Virus record (IMG/VR): IMGVR_UViG_3300042470_000069
Location: 1 to 25,055 of that record
Source: a virus
Strand: one strand, 5' to 3'
Length of the DNA: 25,055 bases
Of the stretch, positions 1 to 12,000 are shown piece after piece (position 1 is the stretch's first letter; each line of letters opens with the position of its first letter). The notes beneath the pieces are model-generated. The model did no database searches. It had not been told where the DNA came from and saw only the letters and a program-made list of their open reading frames with translations. The translations under genes and the position numbers were made by a program.

Positions 1-3000
1 TGATGATATTGTTTTCTTCGTCAACGTTCAGTATAGTCATGTACTCTCCGTTAACATAGATGGTTTTACCTTCTAATGTAGTGATAGTCAATATGTCACC
101 TGCTTGTATCCAATCACCTGACTGAATCAGTACGAATGGTCCTAGACCAGAAACACGCACAGTGATATAATCTTCATCAATATAACCTAATCTTGCTGGA
201 TTATTATTGTATACACGAACCTGCAATATATCGAATCTGTTAGCGATCAGACCTATCTCATGATTACCAAATACTGCTACAGGAGTCGTATTTGTTTGTG
301 TAGTGCTATTGGTTAATTTGCGAACATCATCTACTTGAATTCTGTCCATGTATTCACCAATATTTTCTGTCATCCAAGTTCTTGTTTCTGTGTTGGCTCT
401 GTAAACACTACCTTCTCCTGTCTTGTCAACAGTTTGTATATAAGTTTGTGCGTCAGGACTTGCTGAAGGCATCATGCTAGTGATCACCACTGTATCACCT
501 GGTAAGACTTCAGTTAATATACTGACTTCGTTTGCATCATTCAATCTTAGATTGTTTGAAGATACACGATAACCATTTACAGTTACCCATAGACGGTCTA
601 CGTTAGTTTGTTCCCACTGAGTGACGCGAACGTTGACAGGGCCGGCGATAGATAATGTTTTAGCAGTTCCACCCTGTGTATCGCTGATACTGAATTCATT
701 ATCAAATTCATTGATATCTTTGATATAGTATTTCTGACCTGCAATGATTTGAGGTATTGATGTCGGATCTCCCAACTCTACCCCATCTTCTGTGAAGTAT
801 ACAGGAGTCTCTGAAACTAATCCATCAACTTCATCAACTGTCATTACCCATTGCTCTGTGACATTGTTGTAGTCTGATTGAGTAGCATACTTATTCTCAA
901 GTATGTAACTATCTGCTAACCATACATATCCGCTACCAGTATATGTGTTCACATTAGTTACTGCTTCTGATGCTGTGTAATCTGTCACGCCCGGTGCATA
1001 CTCATATAATTCAAACTCAGTGGCACTTGTCACATTGATGATGAATTTCTGATTATTCAATTGTGTTGAACCACTAACGCCATCAATTCTAATGATATCA
1101 TCAATTAATAATCCATGAGGTATTGTTGTAGTCACAGTCACAGGAATAGTCACGTTGTTGACATAACTGATAGGTGATACTTGGATGCCTGTATATTCTG
1201 TTGTAAACAAATATTGACGTTGAGTATCATTGAATGTTGTAACTGCAATCGTATCTGTTGGAGTAGGTGCCATGCTGACGAATACTAATGTATCGTTAGC
1301 AAAATAGATATTATATTCACTTGGATCTATTCTTAATCCATTGACTTCTACTATCGCATTAGTTGGATTAGAACCACCTAGATAATTATCTAGTGTGTAA
1401 GGTCCAACACTACCTTGACCCAAGAACGTCTGTGTTTGTGGTAACGTAAATCCATATTGCTGTGGCTCTGTTGGTCCAAAGAATGAGTATGATATATAAT
1501 CAACTGTCTTATCATAACTGCCTGCAAAAATAATCTTGGCATTAACTTGATTTGCTGCCAATGTAGCCGCATAATCATTAGTGATAAAGATTGCTGATCC
1601 AGAGGCTGAAGTTAAGTATATTGGATCTCCGGCACCGTTTCTTATTCTGAACTCAGTAGCACTTACAATCTGATATACATAATAAGTTACATGTGGTATG
1701 ATGCTACCAAATATAGTATCGCTGAACACTATTGGTTGATCTACTATTAATCCAACTGTAGAGAATGTAGTCAATGCATGTGTTGCGGCATTTGTTGCTA
1801 TTACATAGTTTGTCAAGCCTGAAACTAGTTTAGTACCATTATAGAATACTGCTGGCTCAGTCCAGAACTGACCTGATGCTCTTTCAAGTATCACAGACAT
1901 CTGCCCTGCGTCAGTACTTAGTGGTAGTATAGGACCTGCTATACCTGATACTAATGTATCGCTTACAGTTATAGTGTTTCTAACAGTATTGATTGACTTG
2001 ATATAATACGGAGTGTTTATAGCAACACCACCGAACACATCGCCTGCAAAATATACTTCTTCGTTTAATGTAAAGTTAGACACATCATCTACTGTGATGA
2101 AGTCTGTACCGCTTTCAGTATCAAATGCTGTTACGCTGATAGGATAACTATCTGGCTGTACTATACCGCCACCGTTATAACCAAGAGTTGTGTAATTACA
2201 ATCTAAGTTTATTTCATCAAAACCAGTCACAGCATTTATTTCTATAGGTTCATTTTCTGTGCTTGACTTGATTAACTGATCGCCATTACCTACTTCATAT
2301 ACATCTATGCGTAATTTTTCGCCTGTTGACAATGCTGAATTTAGTGTGACTACTTTGGTTACCCAATCAATAGTATAATCAGTTGTTTCATATAATGTGA
2401 CGCTCAACTCGTCAGTCAACAAGAATACACTGATGTATGCAGGTGTCTGTACCACTTCGCTGAAACTATATTCATTAGATGCGTCTTCTTCTAGTTCAAT
2501 AGAAACTACGTTGTAGCCCACATGCGCATACTCAGTAGCAGACCAATTTGTACCTGCTCTAGTATTAACAATCATAGTTAATTGATCAGATACGATACCC
2601 GGCACTAATTCTTCTGGGCCATAACCTGCTTGGAACGGATCACCCTGTACAATATACTCTGGTTCTGGAGTTGAGAACACCTGTGTAGTATCCCATATTA
2701 CTACTGGCGCTGTAATGTCTAAAGTTTGTAACACAGTATTGTTGTCACCAACTATAGTCCACTGACCTCTATCTTCTACATAGATGACATTGTTTAAGTT
2801 TTCTATAGTACCGGTTGCTTTGACTGTGAACGTAGTTCCATCAGTAGATACTCTTACTACACCGCCATCACCTACTAATACTAATGTGTTATCGGCGAAT
2901 TCTACAGCATTATAATTTGTAGTACCTTGCTGAGTCTGTAGCCAAATAGTTCCGTTAGTGCTTGATAATACACCACCGTTAGTTCCTACAGTGTAGATAG

Positions 3001-6000
3001 TATCAAACCCCGAAGTCACACCCTTGAGTGATCTATTGCTCAATCCGGTTATTCTAGTCCAAACTGTTTGATTATAATTTCCTTCTCTTACATCCATGCT
3101 CTTTAATATAAGTGGTTCGGTTTGATTAGCACCTACTGCAATATATCCGTGGAATTGAGTAGTTTCGACATAAGAAATATCAAATAATTGTCTCGTAATG
3201 CCGGGATTTTGCGGAAGCACAAAAATCTCGAACCATAATGACGCATCATCACTTACGATTATGTTTTTCGTACCTACAGCAAAATATCTATCATTCTCGT
3301 ATGACACTGCATTTAATTGTAGCCCTGAAGCAATCAAACGTTGTTTGAAGAAATCAATAGAATCAACCGGAGTACCGATAGGCACAAGATAACCATTAAC
3401 ACTCCATATTGATTTGTCTGCGCTACTGAACAATGGTGTAGGACTGTTTCTAGAACTCATGACATAAATGCCATCACCCCTAGTTATATCAGTCAACGAT
3501 AATGTTTGATTTGCAAGTTTAGATAATAACCAATCATCTTGTACTTCTAAGTCTGCGATCACCGCCGCATAATTAGGCAAGTTAGCAGGTGCAATATAAT
3601 TAGTACCGTCCCACTCTATTGCAGGTATACTGACCTGAGTTGGGTCGAATGGTAAATCGACCAACTGTGTATCAACAGGATACTGTTGATCAGGCTGGAA
3701 CATGTTACCTTTATATGTAGTGTTAGGATAAGTCAATCCTGTAAACAACTGTGTTAGATCCATGCCAGGCATATTGACGGTTGGTGCATAGTATCCTTTA
3801 GCACGATCTAATGCATTGAGTCTACGATCATCTGAACGCAACTCTTCCCATTTACCGAACACGAATTCGCTATCATTGTTTGATAATGTACATGCCCATA
3901 CACGGTTGTTGTATTTCACTATGCTTGGTGTGAATATTAACGGTTCAGGCAATAGCATGAACGAGCCGGGTTTTGTCGCAGTACCAGAAACTCCTGATCC
4001 TGCATTTACAGCAGTATCACCTGGATTGATTGCTACTGTAATATTGTTTCCTGCGACACTCAACACATAATATGTTTGCCCAACTGTTAATGTAATACCT
4101 GAATCTAAATCATTGAATACGATAGGATCGTTCACAGCAAAGCCGGTCGCATCATCTAAAGTTATAACAGTAGACGATACATTTGTTATGCTAGTTTGAG
4201 TAAATCCTTGATATGGGAAATTGACTCCGCTTACAGGAACTTGCATCAATGGATCACTGTAAACTTTGAATGTGTTTGCACCGGTTACTTTCAAGAAGTA
4301 AGTTGTTATAGTACCAGTAGGAGTTCCACTGCTTATTACTTTAGTGATAGCACCATCACTCTGTAATGGTAGTGACCAACTATATGTACCTGCTATGATA
4401 GGATTGATTCTTGATACAGTCAATGTTAAATCATTGTCAGGAGTAGTTCCTCCCAATGCATCACCTGGTATAGTGATCGTGTTATTTTGTGTGAATCCAG
4501 TACCACCGTCATTGATGATTACATTGTAACCACCTAAAACGTATCCTATATCAAAAGTAGGATCCTGTGTGATTTCTTGATTCCAAGTCACCGATCCAGA
4601 ATCATTAGTCAATACTACAGTGGCTTGACCTGTACCTGTTTGTGGGTTACTGTTGCAAGTGAAATCTGTTTGATATGCAGTACCGTCATTGATACCTAAA
4701 GTACCCGGGTTCTTAGCATATAAAATATCTTCAGAACTTACTACTAGTGTAGGATCGCCAGTCACTGTTCTCCAGAATGCATTAGTATTAGATCCTAAAT
4801 CTTTTATGATATAATACTTGCCTACTGTTACAGCATTTCCAGACACAAGATAAGTCGCACCCAATGATGAGAAAACAGTAGTACCTATGAATTTGATCTC
4901 GTAATCATCACCTGATACTAATTCGCCTACAGGCAGATATGATTTCATCACAGGGCTACCTGTACCTAGCATATTGCCACTGGCAGTAGTTAATGTCACT
5001 GATGATTCGTTTTCTACGGCTGCTATGGTAAATTGTGTTGAATTTATTATGTGACGAACATAATATGTGTAATCTAACAATGTGCCACCTAGACTTTGTT
5101 CAGTGAATACAATAGGCATGCCTACATACATCATGTTTGTATCGAAATCAGTATCGACTGTAATAATACCATTGGTTGTAGTGCAACCAGTGGTCACTAC
5201 TGGAACAAAATATGTTGTGCTTACTTCATATGTTCCGTTACCGCCTGAACCAGAAATATAACTTACAATATATGTGTTAGGTTGAACGTTACTTCCTGTG
5301 ACTAATGATCCTGGATATAATATTCCGGTACCGGATGCATTAGTTACAGTCATCGTTGTACCTAAGAAACTAGCATCATAAGTCAACAAAGTTCCTGCTG
5401 TTGATTGGCAATCTATCAATACATTAGTTAAATCATATGCATAATATGTTTTACCAGTTACTAATCCACCGATGTTTGATTCTACAGTGAAAGGTATATC
5501 AATATATAAGCCGCTATTATTCTGTTTATATGCTATCTGATTATAAGGTGCTAATGTCTGTACGATTGTCTTCTCTAATAGATTTCCATATACTAAATCA
5601 GGAGTAGTAACATCAGCATAGTTTTGTGATGATGGATAGAACGTGAACGCTTGTCCATCTACTTGACCCGGGCTGATCGGTACGCCTACTACCATAGTAG
5701 CATTACCTGAACGTGTGGTTAATGTTAATACATTCGCTTGGCTAGTAATAAAGCAATATGTGTCATCAGCGGGTGCAACTACTCCAGTAGAGAATGTAGG
5801 TCCACCTACAGTAGTGCTAATAGTAATGACATTGATACCAATAGTCTTGATATAATAGATCGTTTGTTTATCAATGTTTCCAAAAGTATCAGATGGTTCG
5901 CCATTGATTGCTATGCTATCAAATACTACTGGATCGCCAACTTCTAAGCCATTAGTATTTTCAACTATGATTTGATTTGCCAAGTTTGTCTGATAGACTC

Positions 6001-9000
6001 TGACCACAGCAGGCTCAGATGAGAATGCGTCTCTCAATGTGAATTCTTCGCTACCCAACACTGAAACTACGTAGAACATAGCATTAGTTCCGAACATTCC
6101 GCCGCCTGTAGTAAAGTACACGGGTAGATTTGTATAGAATCCATTAGTGCCGCCGGTACCTATATCGGTCAATGCGACTCTTACTGAGTTAGTTCCAGAA
6201 TATGTGTTAGTTACATTTCTGTAGCCTGAGTATATCGATGTGAGTACCGCAGTATCAATAACTTTCGCTGTGTACATCTTGAAATCAGCAGATGGGATAG
6301 GAGCAAGCGATAGTGCGCTACCACTTTCTGTAGTGCTGATCTTGAATGTATCAAGACCTATGATCTCATTGATGTAATATGTAGTTCCTTCAACTATCTC
6401 AGAACCTGTGTCACCTTCAAACTTGACTGGCATGCCAACATAGAAACCTATCGTTGATCCTGATGGATACTCATCTGTACCTGAACTAGTGTAACTCAAT
6501 ATAAGTTCATTGTTTGACACGATAGCACTTACTGTACGTTCAAAACTCGACCAATCTACTTGTCTATCATTTGTTACATTAACTAACGGAAATGCTGTAC
6601 CTTCTGCGCTAGATAATATAGTATTGATGTCAGGTTGTACTGAGGCTAATGATACGCTACTGCTTGATGCTTCAAGCAAGTAACTGACAAACTCACCACC
6701 GTAGAATGTATTAGGAGCCCAATCAGTTACTTGTGTATCATATGTTGTTCTGTCAAAGCGCAATGTGATATTGTTTTCTCTGACAGGATAACTTGATGTT
6801 ATAGGTGTTGCTCTTGCACCATATTCAAAACTTTGACTGCCGGTGCCTTGACTCAACAATCTTACTCTAGTGTTGTCGTTCAACGCATCTGCATAAGTTG
6901 TATACAATGCCGCGATAGTAGTTGGACTTGAATCCAATACGTTTACATAATAATATTGACGATCTGCAAGACCACCGATATTCTCGGTACCGGCCACATA
7001 TCGTACTAGATCACCTGTAGTCAATGCTGGAGCATATAGTTCTATAGTGTTTGTGACAGTATTCACGTTGCCGCTACTAAAAGTGAAAGTATCAGCAGGA
7101 TCTATAACGATTTCAGGCAGCACGGCATAGCCTTGACCTGGATCTATAATGTTTATTCCTACTACACTGTCTAGGCTCATGACAGCCTCAAGAACTGCTT
7201 CTTGTCTTGGTTCTGGATATACAGTAGTGTCTATTACTGCTATAACTCTAGGAGGGTTAGCATAGCCACGACCGCCATCTAATAATAATACACCCGGTAG
7301 ATTCATATAAATCAATTCACCCGGTAAGTGATCTACGATAGTAGTTCCGTCTACGCCCCTAGTCAAGCCAGTAATGATGCCGGTTGCACGATCTACTGTA
7401 GCATAACTTATCTTTTCTGAACCTATAGTGAATGTTCCGTTGATTGGGAATCCTTGTGGATTATCAACAATGATATTCTGGCTAGTGATAGTTAGATATG
7501 ATTCTAATGTTGCTATCTGATAATTGTCTTGACCGGATAGACTTACTCCGTGATTATCAAACCATTCTTTATATTTTTCAGTCTGCCATATAGGATCATC
7601 TGGTAAGAATTCATATTCTGTATCAGCATTGTTGTATACTAATTCAGGGCTTACGAATCTATCTATAGTTGTGTCATAAGTCGCAGGCAAATCAAAATCA
7701 GTTAATGTGCCTGGATATACATCGCCACCTGTGTAATCGAATAAGAATTCTTTGATGACTACGTGATATGGTTTAGTTTCATTCACATAACCTTCTAAGA
7801 ATAGTTCATTGTCGCTTACGAAATTTTGTAATGGTTTTAGTTCACGAATTTTGTGGGCCACATCAACTAATGATGTCTTGTTCAACCATGGTAGATAGTT
7901 TTGATTTTCATCAGTTTCTTCTTGAATATATTCGAACAACAATATCAAACTCTTGTTTCTGTAAATCAACAATTCGTTTGTATAAATCTGTTCGTTCAAG
8001 GCGCGCATGATCCAGCGTGTTTCTTCGCTTGGATATACGTCATAACTGTCAGTATCGTAGAACGTGCCGCCGAAACCAAATCCGGCTGCGTTGTAATCAA
8101 ATAGTTCATCTTTGAATCTGATAGTACCGTTCTGTAATCCTATTCTAGTCCAAACTCCATCACCATCATAGCGATATGTTTCAGTAGCACCATAGCCGTT
8201 TTGTGCTACAGTAACGATAGTACCTGATGCAAATTCAAGCGCAGATAAATCAGCATATATAGGTACCTGTGTGACAGACTTAGTGTTGTTGTCATAACCT
8301 GGTGCCCACCAGTTGATATACTCCCAATAGTTACTAGTATCATAATAAGTTCCTGAAGTGTTCAAGAAATTAAATGATCTGATCTCGCTGATCGGGAACA
8401 GTTTCATTATAGTGTTTGCAAACTGTAGATAGTTCTTTATCGCAAGATATCTGTTATAGAAGAAACTCTGTCTTGGTCTTGCCAACACGCCTGATTGTAC
8501 TGCTTTAGGTAAGAATGGGTTAGGTACTACTGCACCGGTCTCATCTACACCTGATAAACTGTCTAATAATCTGTCATATAATGACTGTGGTGTGACATAG
8601 CCTCTTGTTCCAGGCACGCCCGGTAAGAAGTCATCAGCATAATCTGTTCGTATCAATGTGAATGATTGATGAGCAGGATTATCTTGCTGTCCAGTACTGA
8701 ATCCTATCTGTAACACAGTGCTATTTGCATTCAAGAATTGTTTTGTATTGTAAAGAGCAACAGCATCAGAATTGATAGGAGTCAAGTAACTTATGCCTGA
8801 TGATACAGGACTGTTTATATAGGCTGCGATATTAATGTCAGCGAGTGATTTACCTGGTGACACGATACCATAATTTCTGACCCAGAAATAATATACAGGC
8901 GTTATAGTATTAGATGAATTCAATACGGTTTGTACTGTGTAGTTAGTTATGTCTCTAGGTACGCCAGGACCTTGATATGATGAAGGTAATACATTACTTG

Positions 9001-12000
9001 CTACCCAAGTACATACTGCTACATCGCTGCCTGGGAATAACGTCCCCCAATAACGTGCGTTGTAACTATTATCATTTTGATGATAATTGATATATTTTAT
9101 ATTTGATGTATCGAACCAGATTGATCCCGTTTGCGCTTCACCCCATATCATGCCTTGCGGGCTGTTGACGTTGTTATAGTTTGCAGGATCTATGTTAGAA
9201 ATAACGTCTATGTTCTGCTGTACTGCACCTAACAACTTACCCTGTAATGGATCAATATAATCTAAGTTGCTTAGAGTATTATTAGTCTCCCCGTCAAACA
9301 TCTGTATGTTGTATATTCTTTCGATATCAACTACAGGATTTGCGTGTCTCAATACAGACCAGTTTTTCTCACCTGTGTTATTCACATAAATCACTACTTG
9401 ACCATCAATGTCTTCAGGTCTGTAGTCAGGGCTACCGATCACGATCTTGTCATCTGACCAATCTATAGCAGAACCATATCTTGGCTGACTACCATAAACT
9501 AAGTTCTGTGCGTTAACGCTTTGAGCATAAGTGTAATTACCTATGTTCTGTAATGATTCGTTATAGTTGCCTAGATACTCGAAAGTATAAACTGCGCCTG
9601 CGTTATTAAATGTATCTATGAACTGTGTTGAGTTGTTATCAAAGATAGTATCATTTTGATAATTTGCATCATCAACAAAGTCAAATGAAGTTAATGTATA
9701 GCGTGTTCCTGATGGTGCTGATATAGCGACACTGTTTTGGTCGTTGAATTTAACAACTGTACCAAATTGACTTGGGCCTGTACTATGTGGATTCTGTACG
9801 ATCTGAGTTTGTGTGTATAAATCTATACCTAACTCACTCAATGTTGTCAAATCTGCTGACAACAATAATTCTTGATTTGCAGAAGCCAGATCAAAATTTA
9901 TCAAACTAATGATCAATTTGCCATTAACAGAAGATGCTTGGACATTTATGATATTAGCATTGTTTATATTAGTTGCTGCCTGAGTGCTATCTCCAACTGA
10001 GATGTTAACTAAGTAACCATTCACTAATATTGATCTAGATGCAGTTACGTTAGTATTTGTTGTTCCGGCTATAATACCGAATCTAGCACCACCATATGTA
10101 TATCTGAAGGCTGCACCTTCTTGATTTGCTGTGCTTAAGTAGAACGGTGTACCTACTAATATCTCAGTACCTTGTGTATTATTATCTACGCTAAATCCAA
10201 ACTGACTTCCGTTTCTAGGATTATTTGCATTACTTAATTCTTGTACCAATACAAATTCATTACCGCTTACAGTTAGTATGTCACCGATAGTGAAATTACC
10301 TAAGTAACTGAACGTAGTGCCGGTGAATGAATAGTCTGTGCTATCTATTAATATACCGTTCTTTGTTACAGTTAACGGTTGTCCTACAGTAGGTGCCCAT
10401 ATCAACGTGAAGTCAACTGTATCACCTACCACATATTCTTGCTGTATCTGATAGTTCTGTACTAATCTATCATAGATATAACTTCTGCCGTTATTAGTTG
10501 CGAGATGATCTTGGTTAGGTGCACCTACTACTAATGTAGTACCATAATAGTTTGTAGACAATGAATGTCCGAACTTGTCAATAGCAGTAGATCCGCTAGC
10601 AATAGTTGTGAGATACTCGTAATCAACACTCTTAGCAGTGCCGGTACCTGAACCTATTCCTGTAGCAATAAAGTAGATACCTATAGCATTTGTGACGGCA
10701 CCAACTTCTTCAAAGTCAGTATCACCTATGCTTGTTATCTGATATGTCTTACCTACAACAAAACTTCCTGCATCAGTCTCTACGTTAGTTCTACGATATA
10801 CGTGAACATTATTTCTTGCTGAAGATATATCCTCATCAAAGTCACTTATGAACAACCAGTTCAAGTCACCAGACAAGGCTGTTGCTTTGCCGAAATTAGT
10901 GATGCTTGGATCTATATCGGTCGCGTCAATTTCTTGATAAAGTATGATATTGTCTGAAACTTTAGTATTGTTTACAGTGTATAAGAATACTTTAGGAGTA
11001 TTTTCAGGCTGTGATATCACATAGATATTTTGTTCGTGTACAATAGTAGTACCGAAACTCACATCACCTGTCAATGTCTCGTCTAATTGATAATCTCCAT
11101 CAGTCACATCATATTGATAACGATAGACTTCGCCTAAGTTAGGATCGCTGAATAGATAATCACTTAATGGACTATATGCTACTGCTGAGCCAAACTTCTC
11201 GCTGTTTTGTTTATTGAATTCTTTTTCATATGAATAGTTTATATTCTTACGATATACAGCCCAATCTCCGTTTGTGTTCTCGTCTACCCACACTGTGTTC
11301 TTGACAAATTCAAAATCTAGTAATGGTAGAGACTGTATATTACCCGGCTGTGCAACACGCTGAGTCTGGAACTGTAGTCCTATACCAAAACCTGTTATAG
11401 CCTTTGTTCCGTTAGGTAATGATAATGTCACAAGTACTTGTCTTGTGTTAACAACATTTGTTACTACATAGTAACCATTTACCGCGCTATCAAAATTTAT
11501 GATACTGAAAATATCAAACTGACTTAGATTGTGATCTTTATCAAATGTGACTGTGCAAGTATTATTCAAGTTGTTGCGTACCAATATCACTTGACCAATG
11601 CTTGTAGGTGTCAATATCTGCCAACTTGCTCTATAGTCTGCTAGCCATATATAATCACCAACATATATGTTGTTGATCGGTACGATCTCTCTATTTTTGT
11701 CTACACCTGTTGGTAGATTATTAAAGAAATAAGCAGAAACTTTTACGTCATTTATGTTGACATAGCCTGCATCTGGATATACTTCATAATTAATGTTATC
11801 TTCTAATAAAGGTAATATGTTAGGATTGTTGATAGGTCTATTATAATTGAACAATGAATATAGAGGAACAAGTTGTTGCGCACCTTCTACGTCATTACCA
11901 TTAGTTATACCTACGATGCTTGGGTTGGCAGTTAGATTATTCTCGTTCAATCTAAATTGAATAAAGTTGTCGTTTAATGTTCCGCCGAACGTACCTTGCA

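Larger units (their letters stand above)
665..6480 (-). repeat. At least eight dispersed copies of a VF..YY..F.IS beta-repeat
   Basis: Copies are at about 6265-6480, 6040-6180, 5770-5985, 4960-5190, 3960-4200, 1915-2100, 1580-1780 and 665-840. Each has (G)-x-P-(V/I)-x-F, a Gly-rich turn, (T/F)YY(V/I), a short linker, F/T-x-I-S, and often a final Ser/Gly hairpin. Examples are VGMPVKFEG..TTYYINEI..FKIS, VGMPIVFTEQ..YTYYVRHI..FTIA, NEEVYFAG..TPYYIKSI..ITVS and ETPVYFTED..QKYYIKDI..FSIS. Units are 45-80 residues and are separated by other modules rather than in perfect tandem. A different PHGL..D...I.GV unit (about 1000-1140) is interleaved. Repeats of this type suggest an elongated stalk or stacked beta-domains (inference). 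Confidence 0.65.
9370..11215 (-). repeat. Seven FG-GAP-like repeats forming a probable beta-propeller (about residues 2722-3337)
   Basis: Seven repeats start with (F/Y)G and end in a V-x-x-Y or similar strand. In order: EKFGSAVAYSPLSDYLF..GEVYRYQYD; VSFGTTIVHEQNIYVISQPE; TNFGKATALSGDLNWLFISD..HVYRR; DKFGHSLSTNYYGTTLVVGAP..SYIYDR; SQFGFSVDNNTQGTEILVGTP..AAFRYTY; SQFGTVVKFNDQNSVAISAP..GAVYTFEY; PRYGSAIDWSDDKIVIGSPD..GQVVIYV. The FG start, the VGAP-type GAP signature and the closing G-x-x-Y strand are the integrin-alpha/FG-GAP signature. Seven is the normal blade number for that propeller. Three of the inter-repeat gaps carry extra modules. In known proteins this fold mediates adhesion; a host-contact role here is inferred. 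Confidence 0.7.

Noticed and set aside
1390-1578. Minus-strand frame of 62 codons
   Set aside because: It is in a different frame within the giant gene, whose own translation here contains clear repeat modules. The sequence of the short frame is not protein-like.
2690-3480. Sialidase or other glycosidase activity in the Asp-box block
   Set aside because: Asp-boxes mark the fold only. The catalytic arginines, tyrosine and glutamate of sialidases could not be identified.
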